From CAXMST01 sp963790085 (GTDB lineage: Bacteria > Actinomycetota > Thermoleophilia > Solirubrobacterales > 70-9): a stretch of DNA of 64,000 nt. Positions within the stretch are counted from its first letter, which is position 1. Each line of letters opens with the position of its first letter. Location: assembly GCA_963790085.1 (NCBI GenBank), contig CAWBNH010000008.1:186001-250000 (forward strand), given 5' to 3'. The position numbers and the translations under genes were made by a program. The notes below the pieces were generated by a model. It had not been told where the DNA came from, did not search any database, and saw nothing but the letters and a program-made list of their open reading frames with translations. Of this stretch, positions 34,911 through 43,688 are shown one piece after another.

Positions 34911-37157
34911 CTAGCCGAGCGTCTTCTCGACCCTCTTGATCGTGAAGACCTCGAGGACGTCCCCGACCTTGACGTCAGCGAACCCGTCGAGGGTGACGCC
35001 GCACTCCTGGCCGGCCTCGACCTCTTTGACATCGTCCTTGAAGCGTCTCAGCGATCGAACCTTGCCGGTCCAGATGACGGTGCCGTCGCGTACGACGCGG
35101 ACGTCGGCGTCGCGGGCGATCTTGCCCTCGTTGACCCGCGAGCCGGCGATCGTGCCGACCTTCGAGGCCTTGAACAGCTCGAGCACCTCGAGCTCGCCGA
35201 CCGACTCCTCGACCTCCTCCGGCTCGAGCATGCCCTCCATCGCGGCGCGAAGGTCCTCGGTGATCTTGTAGATCACCGAGTAGGTACGGATCTCGACGCC
35301 CTCCGCCTCCGCCGCCCTGCGGGCGTCGGCGAGCGGACGGACGTTGAAGCCGATGATCACCGCGTCGGAGGCCGCGGCGAGCATCACATCGGACTCGTTG
35401 ATGCCGCCGGGTGCCGCCCGAATCACGTCGACGGCGACCTCGTCCTGGGGCAGCTTCGCGATCTCGTCCTGCAGCGCGCCCAGGGAGCCCGACACATCGG
35501 CCTTCAGCAGCAGGTTGAGCTGCTTGATCTCCCCCTGCTTGGCCTTCGCGAAGACCTCCTCCAGCGTCACCCTGCGGGCCTGGCGACGGGCGAGCGCCTC
35601 GGTCTTGAGGCGGTTCGCCCGCTCTCCGGCCAACTGCCGGGCGCGCCGGTCGTTCTCGACCGCCTGGGCTCGCTCACCGGCCTCGCAGACGCCGTCGAAG
35701 CCGAGCACCTCGACCGGATCACCGGGACCGGCGCTGTCGATGCGGCTCCCCGTGAAGTCATGCATCGCACGGACGCGCCCCCACTGGGAGCCGGCCGTCA
35801 TCGCGTCGCCGACCCTGAGGGTGCCGCGCTGAACAAGCACCGTGACCACCGGGCCGCGGCCCGGGTCGAGATGCGACTCGATCACGATCCCGGAGGCCTC
35901 AGCATCGGGATTTGCCTTCAGCTCCTCGAGCTCAGTCACGAGCAGCACCATGTGCAGCAGGTTGTCGAGGCCCTCCTTGGTCTTCGCCGAGACCTCGCAG
36001 TAGACGGTCTCGCCGCCCCACTCCTCCGACGCGAGATCGAGCTGCGCGAGCTCACCCCGAACCTTGTCGGGCTGGGCGCCCTCCTTGTCGATCTTGTTGA
36101 TCGCGATCATCACCGGAACGCCGGCCGCCTTGGCATGGTCGATTGCCTCGACGGTCTGCGGCATCACGCCGTCGTCGGCCGCGACGACGATGATCGCGAC
36201 ATCGGTGACCTTGGCGCCGCGGGCGCGCATCGCGGTGAACGCCTGGTGGCCGGGGGTATCGAGAAAGCTGATCGTCCTGCCGTCGTGGTGGACCTGGTAG
36301 GCACCGATGTGCTGGGTGATGCCACCGGCCTCGCCCTCCGCGACCTCGGTCTCACGGATCGCATCCAACAGCGACGTCTTGCCGTGATCGACGTGGCCCA
36401 TCACCGTCACGACGGGCGGCCGGTCGACGAGATCCTCAGCCGAGTCGTCGAAGACCGGCTCCTCCTCGACCTCCTCGTCGGCGTGCACGATGTCGACCGC
36501 GCGGTCGAGCTTCTCGGCCAGCACGACCACCGTCTCGTCCGGCAGCGTCTGAGTCAGGGTCGCCATCTCACCGAGCTGCATCAGCGTCTTGATCACCTCG
36601 GCCGAGCTCACCCCAAAGGTCTCGGCGACCTCGCGCACGGTTGCGCCCGAGTTGATCCTCAGCGACTGGATCTCCTCGGGCTCGAGGCTCTCCTTGCGCT
36701 CCACCGGCTCCTCGAACACCGGGCGGCGACGGCGGCCGCGGCGGCGCGGCGGCCGCTGGGGCGGCGGACCTCCCATCTGGTCGCGGCGCGCTGCCTGCGA
36801 GTCGATCACCACGCGTCGCCGCTTTCTCGATCCGGTGCCGGCGGAGCCCCCATCGCTCGCCGGCCCGGCCGCCTTCTCGGCGACTGGGCGCGTCTGCGAC
36901 CTGCCGGCCGGCGCCGCTGCCCGCGACCTGCCGGCCGCTGCCGGCTTCTGCGCCGCTCCGCCGCCGGCAGCCGCCTCGGCGCCGCCGCTCTTCTTCGGCA
37001 GGGCGCCGGCATCGGCGAGCGCCTTCAGGGCCGTCTGCTGATCCACCGACGACGAGGCGGTCTTGACCTCGACCCCCGACTGATTCAGAGCGGCGAGGAC
37101 CTGCTTGCTCTCGAGGCCGAGGGTCTTCGCGATCTCATGGACACGCTGCTTCGCCAT
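34911..37157 (-). CDS. infB: translation initiation factor IF-2
   Basis: 748 residues. The N-terminal IF2_N domain (VHEIAKTLGLESKQVLAAL) is followed by an Ala/Arg-rich linker, a second IF2_N region and the GTPase with GHVDHGKTSLLDAI, DTPGHQAF and NKIDKE. Domains II-IV then bind fMet-tRNA. The stop of nusA lies 8 bases upstream, so the ylxR gene usually found between nusA and infB is missing. Confidence 0.97.
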   Translation of the reverse strand: MAKQRVHEIAKTLGLESKQVLAALNQSGVEVKTASSSVDQQTALKALADAGALPKKSGGAEAAAGGGAAQKPAAAGRSRAAAPAGRSQTRPVAEKAAGPASDGGSAGTGSRKRRRVVIDSQAARRDQMGGPPPQRPPRRRGRRRRPVFEEPVERKESLEPEEIQSLRINSGATVREVAETFGVSSAEVIKTLMQLGEMATLTQTLPDETVVVLAEKLDRAVDIVHADEEVEEEPVFDDSAEDLVDRPPVVTVMGHVDHGKTSLLDAIRETEVAEGEAGGITQHIGAYQVHHDGRTISFLDTPGHQAFTAMRARGAKVTDVAIIVVAADDGVMPQTVEAIDHAKAAGVPVMIAINKIDKEGAQPDKVRGELAQLDLASEEWGGETVYCEVSAKTKEGLDNLLHMVLLVTELEELKANPDAEASGIVIESHLDPGRGPVVTVLVQRGTLRVGDAMTAGSQWGRVRAMHDFTGSRIDSAGPGDPVEVLGFDGVCEAGERAQAVENDRRARQLAGERANRLKTEALARRQARRVTLEEVFAKAKQGEIKQLNLLLKADVSGSLGALQDEIAKLPQDEVAVDVIRAAPGGINESDVMLAAASDAVIIGFNVRPLADARRAAEAEGVEIRTYSVIYKITEDLRAAMEGMLEPEEVEESVGELEVLELFKASKVGTIAGSRVNEGKIARDADVRVVRDGTVIWTGKVRSLRRFKDDVKEVEAGQECGVTLDGFADVKVGDVLEVFTIKRVEKTLG

Positions 37158-37165
37158 CTCGCCGC

Positions 37166-38683
37166 CTAAGCCTCCGCCTGCTCAGTCTCGGGATCAGCCG
37201 CGTCGAGTTGCTCGGCTGCGACCTCCTCCTCGACTTCCTCGGCAGCCTCCTCCTCGACTGCCTCGGCAGCCTCCTCCTCGGCGGCCTGCTCGACCTCCGC
37301 CTCTACTGCCGCGGCGGCGAATGCGGCCTCGGCGCGGCCGACGATCTCGCTGATCGCCTCGTCGGATGCATCTGGGTCGGCGAGGACCGCCACCTCGTCC
37401 TCGGCGAGGGAGCCGAGCACGGTGACCTGGTTGGTCCCGAAGCGGACCAGCGCCTGATGCTGGGGCAGGCCGCAGAACCGCGACCCTTCGAGGGCGGCAT
37501 TGGGGCAGCGGCGGCCCGCCGAGAGGACCGCGGCGCAGCGGCCGTCCGCGACCTCCTCGCCCTCCTCCTGGACATCGCTGTCGTCGCCCTTCTCCGCGAA
37601 CTCGGACTCGCCGACGATGTCGACGCGCCAGCCGGTCAGCTTCGCCGCCAGCCGGGCGTTCTGGCCCTCGCGGCCGATCGCCAGCGAGAGTTGGTCGTCG
37701 GGAACGATCACGGTCGCCTGGCGCTCGGCATCGTCGACCAGCACCTCCCGGACACGGGCGGGGCTGAGCGCCTTGGCGACGAACCGGGCGGGCTCCTCGT
37801 TGTAGGGGATGATGTCGATCTTCTCGCCGCGCAGCTCGCTGACGACCATCCGCACGCGCGAGCCCCGCGGCCCGACGCAGGCGCCGACCGGATCGACCCC
37901 ATCGGCGTGCGAGACGACAGCGATCTTCGATCGGAAGCCGGGCTCGCGGGCGACGCCGACGACCTCGACCAGCTCGTCGGCGATCTCCGGGACCTCGAGG
38001 GCGAACAGCTTCTTGATCAGCTCCGGGCTCTTGCGGGAGACGACGACGCTCGGGCCCTTGCCCTCGGCCGATACGTCGGTGATCACCGCCTTGATCCGGG
38101 CGCCGTGGTCGTAGCGCTCACTGTAGATCTGCTCCGAGCGCGGCAGCAGCGCCTCGACTCGGTCGCGCAGCTGGACGAGCGTGTAGCGGTTGTCGGACTG
38201 CTGGATGATCCCGGTGATCAGCTCGCCGACGCGATCCTGGAACTCCTCGTACATCATCATCCGCTCCGCCTCGCGGATCCGCTGCAGCACGACCTGCTTC
38301 GCGGTCTGCGCCGCGATCCGGCCGAAGTCGTCCGGGGTGACGTCGTGAACCTCGATCTGATCCTCGTACGGAGCGATCATCTCCGGGTCGAGCTCGGGAT
38401 CCTCGGGCTCCTCGAGCTCGCCGGTCTCGGGGTTGACCTGGGGCTCCTGGTCCTCGACCGCCTGAGCCAGCAGCTTCTCCTCGAGCTCGGCCGGCAGGAT
38501 CAGCTCGAAGACGCGGAAGTCCGCGGTCTCGCGATCGAGGTCGACCCGTGCGTACTTGGCCGCCCCGGGGGTCTTCTTGTAGGCCGAGAGCAGCGCATCC
38601 TCGAGCGCCGTCATCAGGGTCTCGGAATCGAGGCCCTTCTCCTGCTCGAGGACCTTGATCGCGTCGACGATCTCACGACTCAC
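37166..38683 (-). CDS. nusA: transcription factor NusA with C-terminal Cys-rich extension
   Basis: 505 residues from GTG 38683, which has GGAGGT six to seven bases ahead. The N-terminal domain carries an acidic insert at about 77-105. S1 is about 150-217, KH1 includes VGACVGPRGSRVR, and KH2 includes LAIGREGQNARL. Residues 380-415 add a zinc-binding-like motif, Cys383-x9-Cys393-x10-Cys404-x4-His409, then an acidic tail rich in Glu and Ala. The extension is outside the normal NusA. NusA acts in pausing, termination and antitermination. Confidence 0.95.
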   Translation of the reverse strand: MSREIVDAIKVLEQEKGLDSETLMTALEDALLSAYKKTPGAAKYARVDLDRETADFRVFELILPAELEEKLLAQAVEDQEPQVNPETGELEEPEDPELDPEMIAPYEDQIEVHDVTPDDFGRIAAQTAKQVVLQRIREAERMMMYEEFQDRVGELITGIIQQSDNRYTLVQLRDRVEALLPRSEQIYSERYDHGARIKAVITDVSAEGKGPSVVVSRKSPELIKKLFALEVPEIADELVEVVGVAREPGFRSKIAVVSHADGVDPVGACVGPRGSRVRMVVSELRGEKIDIIPYNEEPARFVAKALSPARVREVLVDDAERQATVIVPDDQLSLAIGREGQNARLAAKLTGWRVDIVGESEFAEKGDDSDVQEEGEEVADGRCAAVLSAGRRCPNAALEGSRFCGLPQHQALVRFGTNQVTVLGSLAEDEVAVLADPDASDEAISEIVGRAEAAFAAAAVEAEVEQAAEEEAAEAVEEEAAEEVEEEVAAEQLDAADPETEQAEA

Positions 38684-39126
38684 TGGCTTACCTCCGAGAA
38701 CTCGGGAACGAGGTTGGATCGGTGCACCGCCGCGAGCGGGATCGCATGCGAACCGCGCTCGTCGGAGACGCTCAGGGTGTGTTCGTCGGCAGCCTCGAGC
38801 CGACCCGTGAAGCTCTTTCGCCCGTCGATCCTCTCGGTCGTGCGGACCCGCACCTTCGAACCGATGAATCGCCGATAGTGGGCGGGCTTGGTCAGCGGCC
38901 GGTCGAGCCCCGGCGAGGAGACCTCGAGCGCCCAATCCCCGCTCAGCGGGCGCAGCGCGTGCGTGACCCGCTCGCAGACTTCGAGGTCGACCCCGTCGGG
39001 ATGATCGACGTAGAGGCGAAGCGCCTCGGGGCCGGTCTTCTCGAGCATGATCAACTCGAGCCGGGGGTCGAGTCCGGCGGTCAGTTCCGCGATCTGTCGC
39101 TGTAGCGCTTCCACTGTCGGTATCAC
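38680..39126 (-). CDS. rimP: ribosome maturation factor RimP
   Basis: About 148 residues from GTG 39126 (GCAGGGG just ahead). LRLYVDHPDGVDLEVCERV and LEVSSPGLDRPL are RimP signatures. It acts in 30S assembly. The frame is open upstream to 39234, but an intrinsic terminator at 39148-39172 and a promoter at 39207-39234 make an upstream start unlikely. The stop overlaps the nusA start by 4 bases. Confidence 0.93.
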   Translation of the reverse strand: MIPTVEALQRQIAELTAGLDPRLELIMLEKTGPEALRLYVDHPDGVDLEVCERVTHALRPLSGDWALEVSSPGLDRPLTKPAHYRRFIGSKVRVRTTERIDGRKSFTGRLEAADEHTLSVSDERGSHAIPLAAVHRSNLVPEFSEVSQ

Positions 39127-39147
39127 CCCCTGCCGGTCGGAGGCGAT

Positions 39148-39172
39148 AAAAAAGGCGGGCCGGCGGCCCACC
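39148..39172 (-). terminator. intrinsic terminator or attenuator ahead of rimP
   Basis: On the minus strand GGGCC, loop GCC, GGCCC (39157-39169), with two more flanking pairs, is followed by TTTTTT (39148-39153). It lies between the predicted rimP promoter and the rimP start, about 22 bases before the GTG. It could end dtd transcripts or attenuate the rimP-nusA-infB operon. Confidence 0.75.
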
Positions 39173-39206
39173 TCTCGCGACAGATCGGCTGCAAAGGTGA
39201 GACCGC

Positions 39207-39234
39207 AGTATAGCCGCGCACGACCGTCGATCAA
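39207..39234 (-). promoter_or_regulatory. predicted promoter of the rimP-nusA-infB operon
   Basis: TTGATC (39229-39234), a 16-base spacer, and TATACT (39207-39212), on the minus strand. This is the closest match to a housekeeping promoter in the window. It overlaps the dtd stop codon. Confidence 0.65.
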
Positions 39235-39659
39235 CGGCCGGGCTCGACCTCCAGCATCAGGGTCAGCGGCCCGTCGTTGACGAGCTCGACCTCCATCCGC
39301 GCTCCAAAAGCCCCCCGCTCCGCTCCGAGCGCCTCGCAGACCGCCTCGTACAGCGGCTCCGCCCGCTCCGGCCGAGCCGCCGCGACGAAGCTCGGGCGGT
39401 TGCCCCTGCCGGTGTCAGCGTAGAGCGTGAACTGGCTCACGCAGAGCGTTTGGCGGTCGCCGAGCGGCTCACCCATCCGGCCCTCCGAGTCCTCGAAGAT
39501 CCGCAGCTTCGCGAGCTTGGCCGCCATTCGCTCGGCCTCGGCCTCGGTGTCGTCGGCACCGACGCCGAGCAGCACCAGCATGCCGGGGCCGATCGACGCC
39601 AGCGCCCGCCCCTCAACCCGGACGGACGCCGAGCTGACCCGCTGGACCAGGGCCCTCAT
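39231..39659 (-). CDS. dtd: D-aminoacyl-tRNA deacylase
   Basis: 142 residues, normal length. MRALVQRVSSASVRVEG starts the protein, SQFTLYAD is the active-site motif, and NDGPLTLMLE carries the cross-subunit Gly-Pro. It removes D-amino acids (and glycine from tRNA-Ala) by cleaving the ester bond. It is in a row with the TPR gene and rimP. Confidence 0.95.
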   Translation of the reverse strand: MRALVQRVSSASVRVEGRALASIGPGMLVLLGVGADDTEAEAERMAAKLAKLRIFEDSEGRMGEPLGDRQTLCVSQFTLYADTGRGNRPSFVAAARPERAEPLYEAVCEALGAERGAFGARMEVELVNDGPLTLMLEVEPGR

Positions 39660-39674
39660 CGGCCGGGCGCCCCC

Positions 39675-40072
39675 TCAGGAGCCCGCCAAACGCTCCCGGT
39701 AGGCGCGGTAGTCGCGGCGGTCGGGGCGAAGGTTCGCCGCAAGCGCCAGGTGCCGGCGGGCACGGTCGGAGCGCCCGCTCAGCGCAAGCGCACGGCCGAG
39801 GCAGAAGTGAGCGAAGTCATTGACCGGATAGCGCTCGACGACCGCCTCGAACTCGCTCACGGCCTCGCGATAGCGGCGGGCGCGGAAGTAGGCGCGGCCG
39901 AGGGCTTCGCGCACGGACGACTTCTCCGGCTCCCTGGCGGCCGCTTTCGCGAGCGGCACAGCGGCCGCGTCGTAGTCGCCGCGCTCGAGCAGGCTCATGC
40001 CCCGGCGGTAGAGGTCGTAGGTCGCTTCCCCCCGACGGGGTCGGGCTGCGGCTCAGGCGGCGATTCGCTCAT
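39675..40072 (-). pseudogene. tetratricopeptide repeat protein, probably frameshifted near its start
   Basis: The main frame (39675-39998, ATG 39998, 107 residues) holds three TPR units, including REALGRAYFRARRYREAVSEF and FAHFCLGRALALSGRSDRAR (in parts). The same frame continues upstream as TYDLYRRGM, but a stop follows. Another frame from ATG 40072 reads MSESPPEPQPDPVGG and meets it at a G6 run (40028-40033). Adding one G joins them as VGGEATYDLYRRGM. This is the same kind of missing G as in dapB. Function unknown; probably a protein-protein adaptor. Confidence 0.65.
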
Positions 40073-40107
40073 TCATCAAGCCTAGCCGGACGACCAACGC
40101 TGCTGGA

Positions 40108-41367
40108 TCAGCCCGCGGAGGCGGACGCCGATGCCGAACGGCGAAGCTCGCCGATCCGATCGAGAATCCGCTCGGCGACCTCGTCCTTGTCGCCGCGCGG
40201 CACCGCGTGCACCGCGTCGGGCTCGACCACCGTCACCTCGTTCTCGAAGCTCTCGAAGCCGATCGTGGCGTCGGATACGTCGTTGACGACGATCGCGTCG
40301 AGGCCCTTGCGCTCGAGCTTGCCACGCGCCCGCGCGATCACGTCGCCACCGTGCTCGGCGGCGAAGCCGACCAGCGTCTGGCCCTGACGACGACGGCCGG
40401 CGAGGCCGGCGAGCACGTCCTCGGTCGCCTCCAGCTCGAGGCTCAATCGCTCGCTGTCGTCGCGGACCAGCTTCGCCTGCTCGGGTGCGAGGGGGCGGAA
40501 GTCGGCTACCGCCGCAGCCATCAGCAGCAGATGGCATCCCTCGAAGGCGCGGCCGGTCGCCTCCGCGAGCTCCGCCGCGCTGGTCACGTCGATGCGGGCG
40601 ATGCCCGGCGGCGTGGCGAGCGACACGTTCGCGGCGATCAGGGTCACCGACGCCCCCCGGCGTGCGGCTGCGCCGGCCAGCGCGACGCCCATCCTGCCGC
40701 TCGAGCGGTTGCCGATGAAGCGAACCGGGTCGATCGCCTCGCGCGTGCCGCCGGCGGTGACCACGACCTCGAGCCCGTCCCAAGGTCCGGAGGCCGCCGG
40801 CAGCGTCGCCTCGATCTCGGCCAGGAGCCGCGCGGCGGCGGGGAGCCTGCCGGTCCCGTACTCCCCCCTCGAGGCCAACGGCCCGGTCTCGGGCTCGATC
40901 ACCCGTACCCCGCGGGCACGGAGCGTCTGCAGGTTCGCCTTCGTCGCCTCCGCCTCGTACATGCGCTCGTTCATCGCCGGCGCCAGCAGGCGCGGTCCCG
41001 TGTAGGCGAGAAAGGACGTGGTCAGCATCGAGTCGCAGACGCCCGCCGCGAGCTTGGCGATCGTATTCGCCGAGGCGGGAGCGACCAGCATCGCATCAGC
41101 GCGGTCGACGAGCGCCAGGTGCGAGATCGGGTCGTGCGTAACCGGGGGATCGCCCGGAAAGGCGCCGCGAGCCGGGTCCCGGTCGAACTCGTCGATCAGG
41201 ACCGGCGCGCCCACGATCCCCTCGAAGGTCGCCGATCCGACGAACCTGGTGGCGGCCTCGGTCATCAGGACGCGGACGCCGTGGCCGGCGCGCGTCGCCA
41301 GCCGGGCGACCTCGATCGCCTTGTAGGCGGCGATGCCGCCGCTGACTCCCAACAGTATCCGCGCCAT
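40108..41367 (-). CDS. coaBC: bifunctional phosphopantothenoylcysteine decarboxylase / phosphopantothenate-cysteine ligase
   Basis: 419 residues. The N-terminal CoaC flavoprotein has GVSGGIAAYKAIE, APASANTIAKLA and PAMNERMYE. The C-terminal CoaB has TAGGTREAIDPVRFIGNRSSG (in parts) and LVGFAAEHGG. It makes 4'-phosphopantetheine for coenzyme A. The mihF-gmk-rpoZ-coaBC order is typical of Actinomycetota. Confidence 0.96.
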   Translation of the reverse strand: MARILLGVSGGIAAYKAIEVARLATRAGHGVRVLMTEAATRFVGSATFEGIVGAPVLIDEFDRDPARGAFPGDPPVTHDPISHLALVDRADAMLVAPASANTIAKLAAGVCDSMLTTSFLAYTGPRLLAPAMNERMYEAEATKANLQTLRARGVRVIEPETGPLASRGEYGTGRLPAAARLLAEIEATLPAASGPWDGLEVVVTAGGTREAIDPVRFIGNRSSGRMGVALAGAAARRGASVTLIAANVSLATPPGIARIDVTSAAELAEATGRAFEGCHLLLMAAAVADFRPLAPEQAKLVRDDSERLSLELEATEDVLAGLAGRRRQGQTLVGFAAEHGGDVIARARGKLERKGLDAIVVNDVSDATIGFESFENEVTVVEPDAVHAVPRGDKDEVAERILDRIGELRRSASASASAG

Positions 41368-41403
41368 CCAACCTCACCCCGTCGGGGCCGGGCCCGTTAC
41401 CGG

Positions 41404-41634
41404 CTAGTGCCGGTACTCGTACTTGATCTTGCCTTGAGCGAGCTCCTCGAGGGAGATGGTCAGGTAGTTGGAGGTGTCGCTCTCGACCATCGGCGGCGTG
41501 TGCTCCTCGTAGGTGCCCTCGCCGAGCGCCCGGTAGTAGCTGTTGAGCTGGCGCGCCCGCTTGGCCGCGACCACGACCGCCGCGTAGTGCGAGTCGGTTC
41601 GCGCCATCAGTCTGTCTACTCGGGGCTTGACCAT
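41404..41634 (-). CDS. rpoZ: RNA polymerase omega subunit
   Basis: 76 residues. VKPRVDRLMARTDSHYAAVVVAAKRARQLN is the conserved omega core (quoted in part: DSHYAAVVVAAKRARQ), ending in KIKYEYRH. Omega helps assemble and stabilise RNA polymerase. It sits between gmk and coaBC, as expected. Confidence 0.93.
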   Translation of the reverse strand: MVKPRVDRLMARTDSHYAAVVVAAKRARQLNSYYRALGEGTYEEHTPPMVESDTSNYLTISLEELAQGKIKYEYRH

Positions 41635-41669
41635 CGGCGCGGTAGCTTAGGGCAACGGACCGACGGCCG

Positions 41670-42227
41670 CTAGGGATCCAGCGCCGAGCGCACGATTCCG
41701 GCCAACTCGTTCGCGGCCCGCTCGACGTCGTCGTTGACGACGCGATGGCTGAACTCGTCCTTGGCCCGCAGCTCCTTGCCGGCCTCCTCGAGCCGCCGCT
41801 CGATCGTCTCGAGATCGTCGGTGCTGCGGCCGACGAGCCGGCGGCGCAGGTCCTCGGGGGTCGGCGGCTCGACGAAGATCCGCTCCGCGGTCGGCATCGT
41901 CTCCCGCACCTGGCGGGCACCCTGGACCTCGATCTCCAGTACGACGGGGACCCCGCGCTCGGTTCGTCGCCGGACCTCGGACCGCAGCGTCCCGTAGCGG
42001 TTGCCGCTGTACTCAGCCCATTCGAGGAAGTCCCCCTCGGCGACGCGGCGGTCGAACTCCTCGCGGTCGAGGAAGTGGTAGTCGACGCCGTCTCGCTCCC
42101 CTCGCCGGGGCTCGCGCGTGGTTGCCGAGATCGACAGCTCGAGCTCGGGGACCCGGCTGCGCAGCTCCCGAATCAGCGTCCCCTTGCCGACCCCGGAGGG
42201 CCCGGTGATCACGAAGACCAGCGACAC
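41670..42227 (-). CDS. gmk: guanylate kinase
   Basis: 185 residues. P-loop GPSGVGKGTL is at 8-17, with SATTREPRRGERDGVDYHF as the GMP-binding segment and EWAEYSGNRYGT. It phosphorylates GMP to GDP. It is located between mihF and rpoZ. Confidence 0.96.
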   Translation of the reverse strand: MSLVFVITGPSGVGKGTLIRELRSRVPELELSISATTREPRRGERDGVDYHFLDREEFDRRVAEGDFLEWAEYSGNRYGTLRSEVRRRTERGVPVVLEIEVQGARQVRETMPTAERIFVEPPTPEDLRRRLVGRSTDDLETIERRLEEAGKELRAKDEFSHRVVNDDVERAANELAGIVRSALDP

Positions 42228-42291
42228 GGCTCCGATTCTGGCGTCAGGGTCGGATAGCGAACCCGGCCCGGACGGCTTCGTCGCCGACGAC

Positions 42292-42627
42292 CTAACGACG
42301 ACGGAGCAGGGCGACCAGCTCGGCGCGCTGGCGCTCGGAGAGGCCGCCGATCGTCTTCGACGGCGAGATCCGGCACTGGTTCAGAATCCGGTTCACCTTG
42401 ACGCGGCCGTACTTCGGCACCGCGAGGATGATGTCGAAGACCTTGGCCGAGTCGAGCCACTCCGGCGGATCGAGCAACAGGGCATCGATCTTCACCTTGC
42501 CCGCCTTCAGGTCCCGCTTCAGCTGGGCGCGCTTGGTCCGGATCTCGTTGGCCATCTCCAGCGCCCTCATTCTCTGGTCCTGGCTGCGCGCGGGGACACG
42601 GACTGTGGACGGAGACGGGGGCGCCAT
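42292..42627 (-). CDS. mihF: integration host factor, actinobacterial type
   Basis: 111 residues, or 92 from the inner ATG at 42570, which has AGGA seven bases ahead. The core LLDPPEWLDSAKVFDIIL and VPKYGRVKVNRILNQCRIS is characteristic of mycobacterial-type IHF, a nucleoid protein with an H2TH motif. The outer ATG 42627 has no ribosome binding site, but a TATCAT 10 bases upstream, so it could start a leaderless mRNA. Context (pyr operon upstream, gmk downstream) is the standard one. Confidence 0.93.
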   Translation of the reverse strand: MAPPSPSTVRVPARSQDQRMRALEMANEIRTKRAQLKRDLKAGKVKIDALLLDPPEWLDSAKVFDIILAVPKYGRVKVNRILNQCRISPSKTIGGLSERQRAELVALLRRR

Positions 42628-42637
42628 TAGCGCGGCG

Positions 42638-42643
42638 ATGATA
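42638..42643 (-). promoter_or_regulatory. predicted -10 element of mihF
   Basis: TATCAT on the minus strand ends 10 bases before ATG 42627. No good -35 was found. The distance to the start codon equals that seen for rpsO. Confidence 0.35.
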
Positions 42644-42785
42644 CATCCGCAGAGCCTCCGTGTTGCGACCTTTGCGGCCGTTTCGCGGAATTCGCCTCGA
42701 CCTTAGGTGGAGGTCTAGTGCGCGATCCGGACAAACTCGGGCTGACATCGCGGATTTTGCGGTAGCCCGGCGAGCGCGACTCGAC

Positions 42786-43688
42786 TCAGTGTCGAACGCC
42801 GTCCCCCCGCTCGAGCTCTGACCTGACCCTCTCGGCGGCCAGCGGATCCCGGAAGCTGGCGGTTCCAACTGCCACCAGCGAGGCCCCGGCCGTGAGCAGA
42901 TCGCGGGCGTCGGAGCCCGACTCGACCCCGCCCATCCCGATGATCGGGATCTCGACCGCGTCGGCGACGTCGGCGACCTGGCGCAGGGCGACGGTCCTCA
43001 CGGCGGGCCCGGAGAGGCCGCCGCCGCCGGCGCCGAGCCAGCGCTCCCCGCTGCGGGGATCGAGCGCCGCCGCCTTGATCGTGTTGATCAGCGAGACGGC
43101 GTCGGCACCGCCCGCCTCGGCCGCCCGCGCGATCACGCTCGGATCGGCGACGTTCGGCGTCAGCTTCACGACCAGGGGCTTGCCGGTCAACGGGCGGACG
43201 GCGGCGAGCAGGGCGAGGGTCTCGTCCGGCTCCTCGCCGACGATCAGGCCGGAGTGGACATTGGGGCAGGAGATGTTCAGCTCGAGCGCCGCGACCTCGC
43301 GGCGGCCGGCGACGCCCTCGACCAGTGCCGCGAACTCCTCCGCGCTGGTGCCCATCACCGAGACGATCAGCGGCACCCCGAGCGCCGCGAGCTCCGGCAG
43401 GTCCCGCTCGATGAAGCCATCAAGTCCCCGGTTCGGCAGGCCGATCGAGTTGATCATGCCGGCGCCCTCCTCCCAGAGCCGGGGCGGCGGATTGCCGGCC
43501 CGCGGCGCCAGGGTGATCGTCTTCGAGACGAAGGCGCTGAACGGGAACCTCGAGATCAACTCCTCGCCAAAGACGCGCCGCGCCGCGATCGCGTCGAACG
43601 TCCCCGAGGCGTTGATGATCGGATGCGCGAGCTCGATTCCGCAGAACTCGGTCGCTGACCCGCTGATCCCGATCCGCGCGCGGCTCAT
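42786..43688 (-). CDS. pyrD: dihydroorotate dehydrogenase, class 1B catalytic subunit
   Basis: 300 residues from ATG 43688. NASGTFD, MINSIGLPNRG, the active-site Cys in ELNISCPNVHSG, VVKLTPN and GMGGVESG are the class 1 signatures. Cysteine as base and the adjacent pyrK make it class 1B, which uses NAD. It oxidises dihydroorotate to orotate. It overlaps pyrK by 4 bases and is the last gene of the pyr operon. Confidence 0.96.
   Translation of the reverse strand: MSRARIGISGSATEFCGIELAHPIINASGTFDAIAARRVFGEELISRFPFSAFVSKTITLAPRAGNPPPRLWEEGAGMINSIGLPNRGLDGFIERDLPELAALGVPLIVSVMGTSAEEFAALVEGVAGRREVAALELNISCPNVHSGLIVGEEPDETLALLAAVRPLTGKPLVVKLTPNVADPSVIARAAEAGGADAVSLINTIKAAALDPRSGERWLGAGGGGLSGPAVRTVALRQVADVADAVEIPIIGMGGVESGSDARDLLTAGASLVAVGTASFRDPLAAERVRSELERGDGVRH

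Noticed and set aside
39127..39234. N-terminal extension of rimP by 36 codons
   Set aside because: The extension is coded by a promoter and an intrinsic terminator, and GTG 39126 fits the family start.
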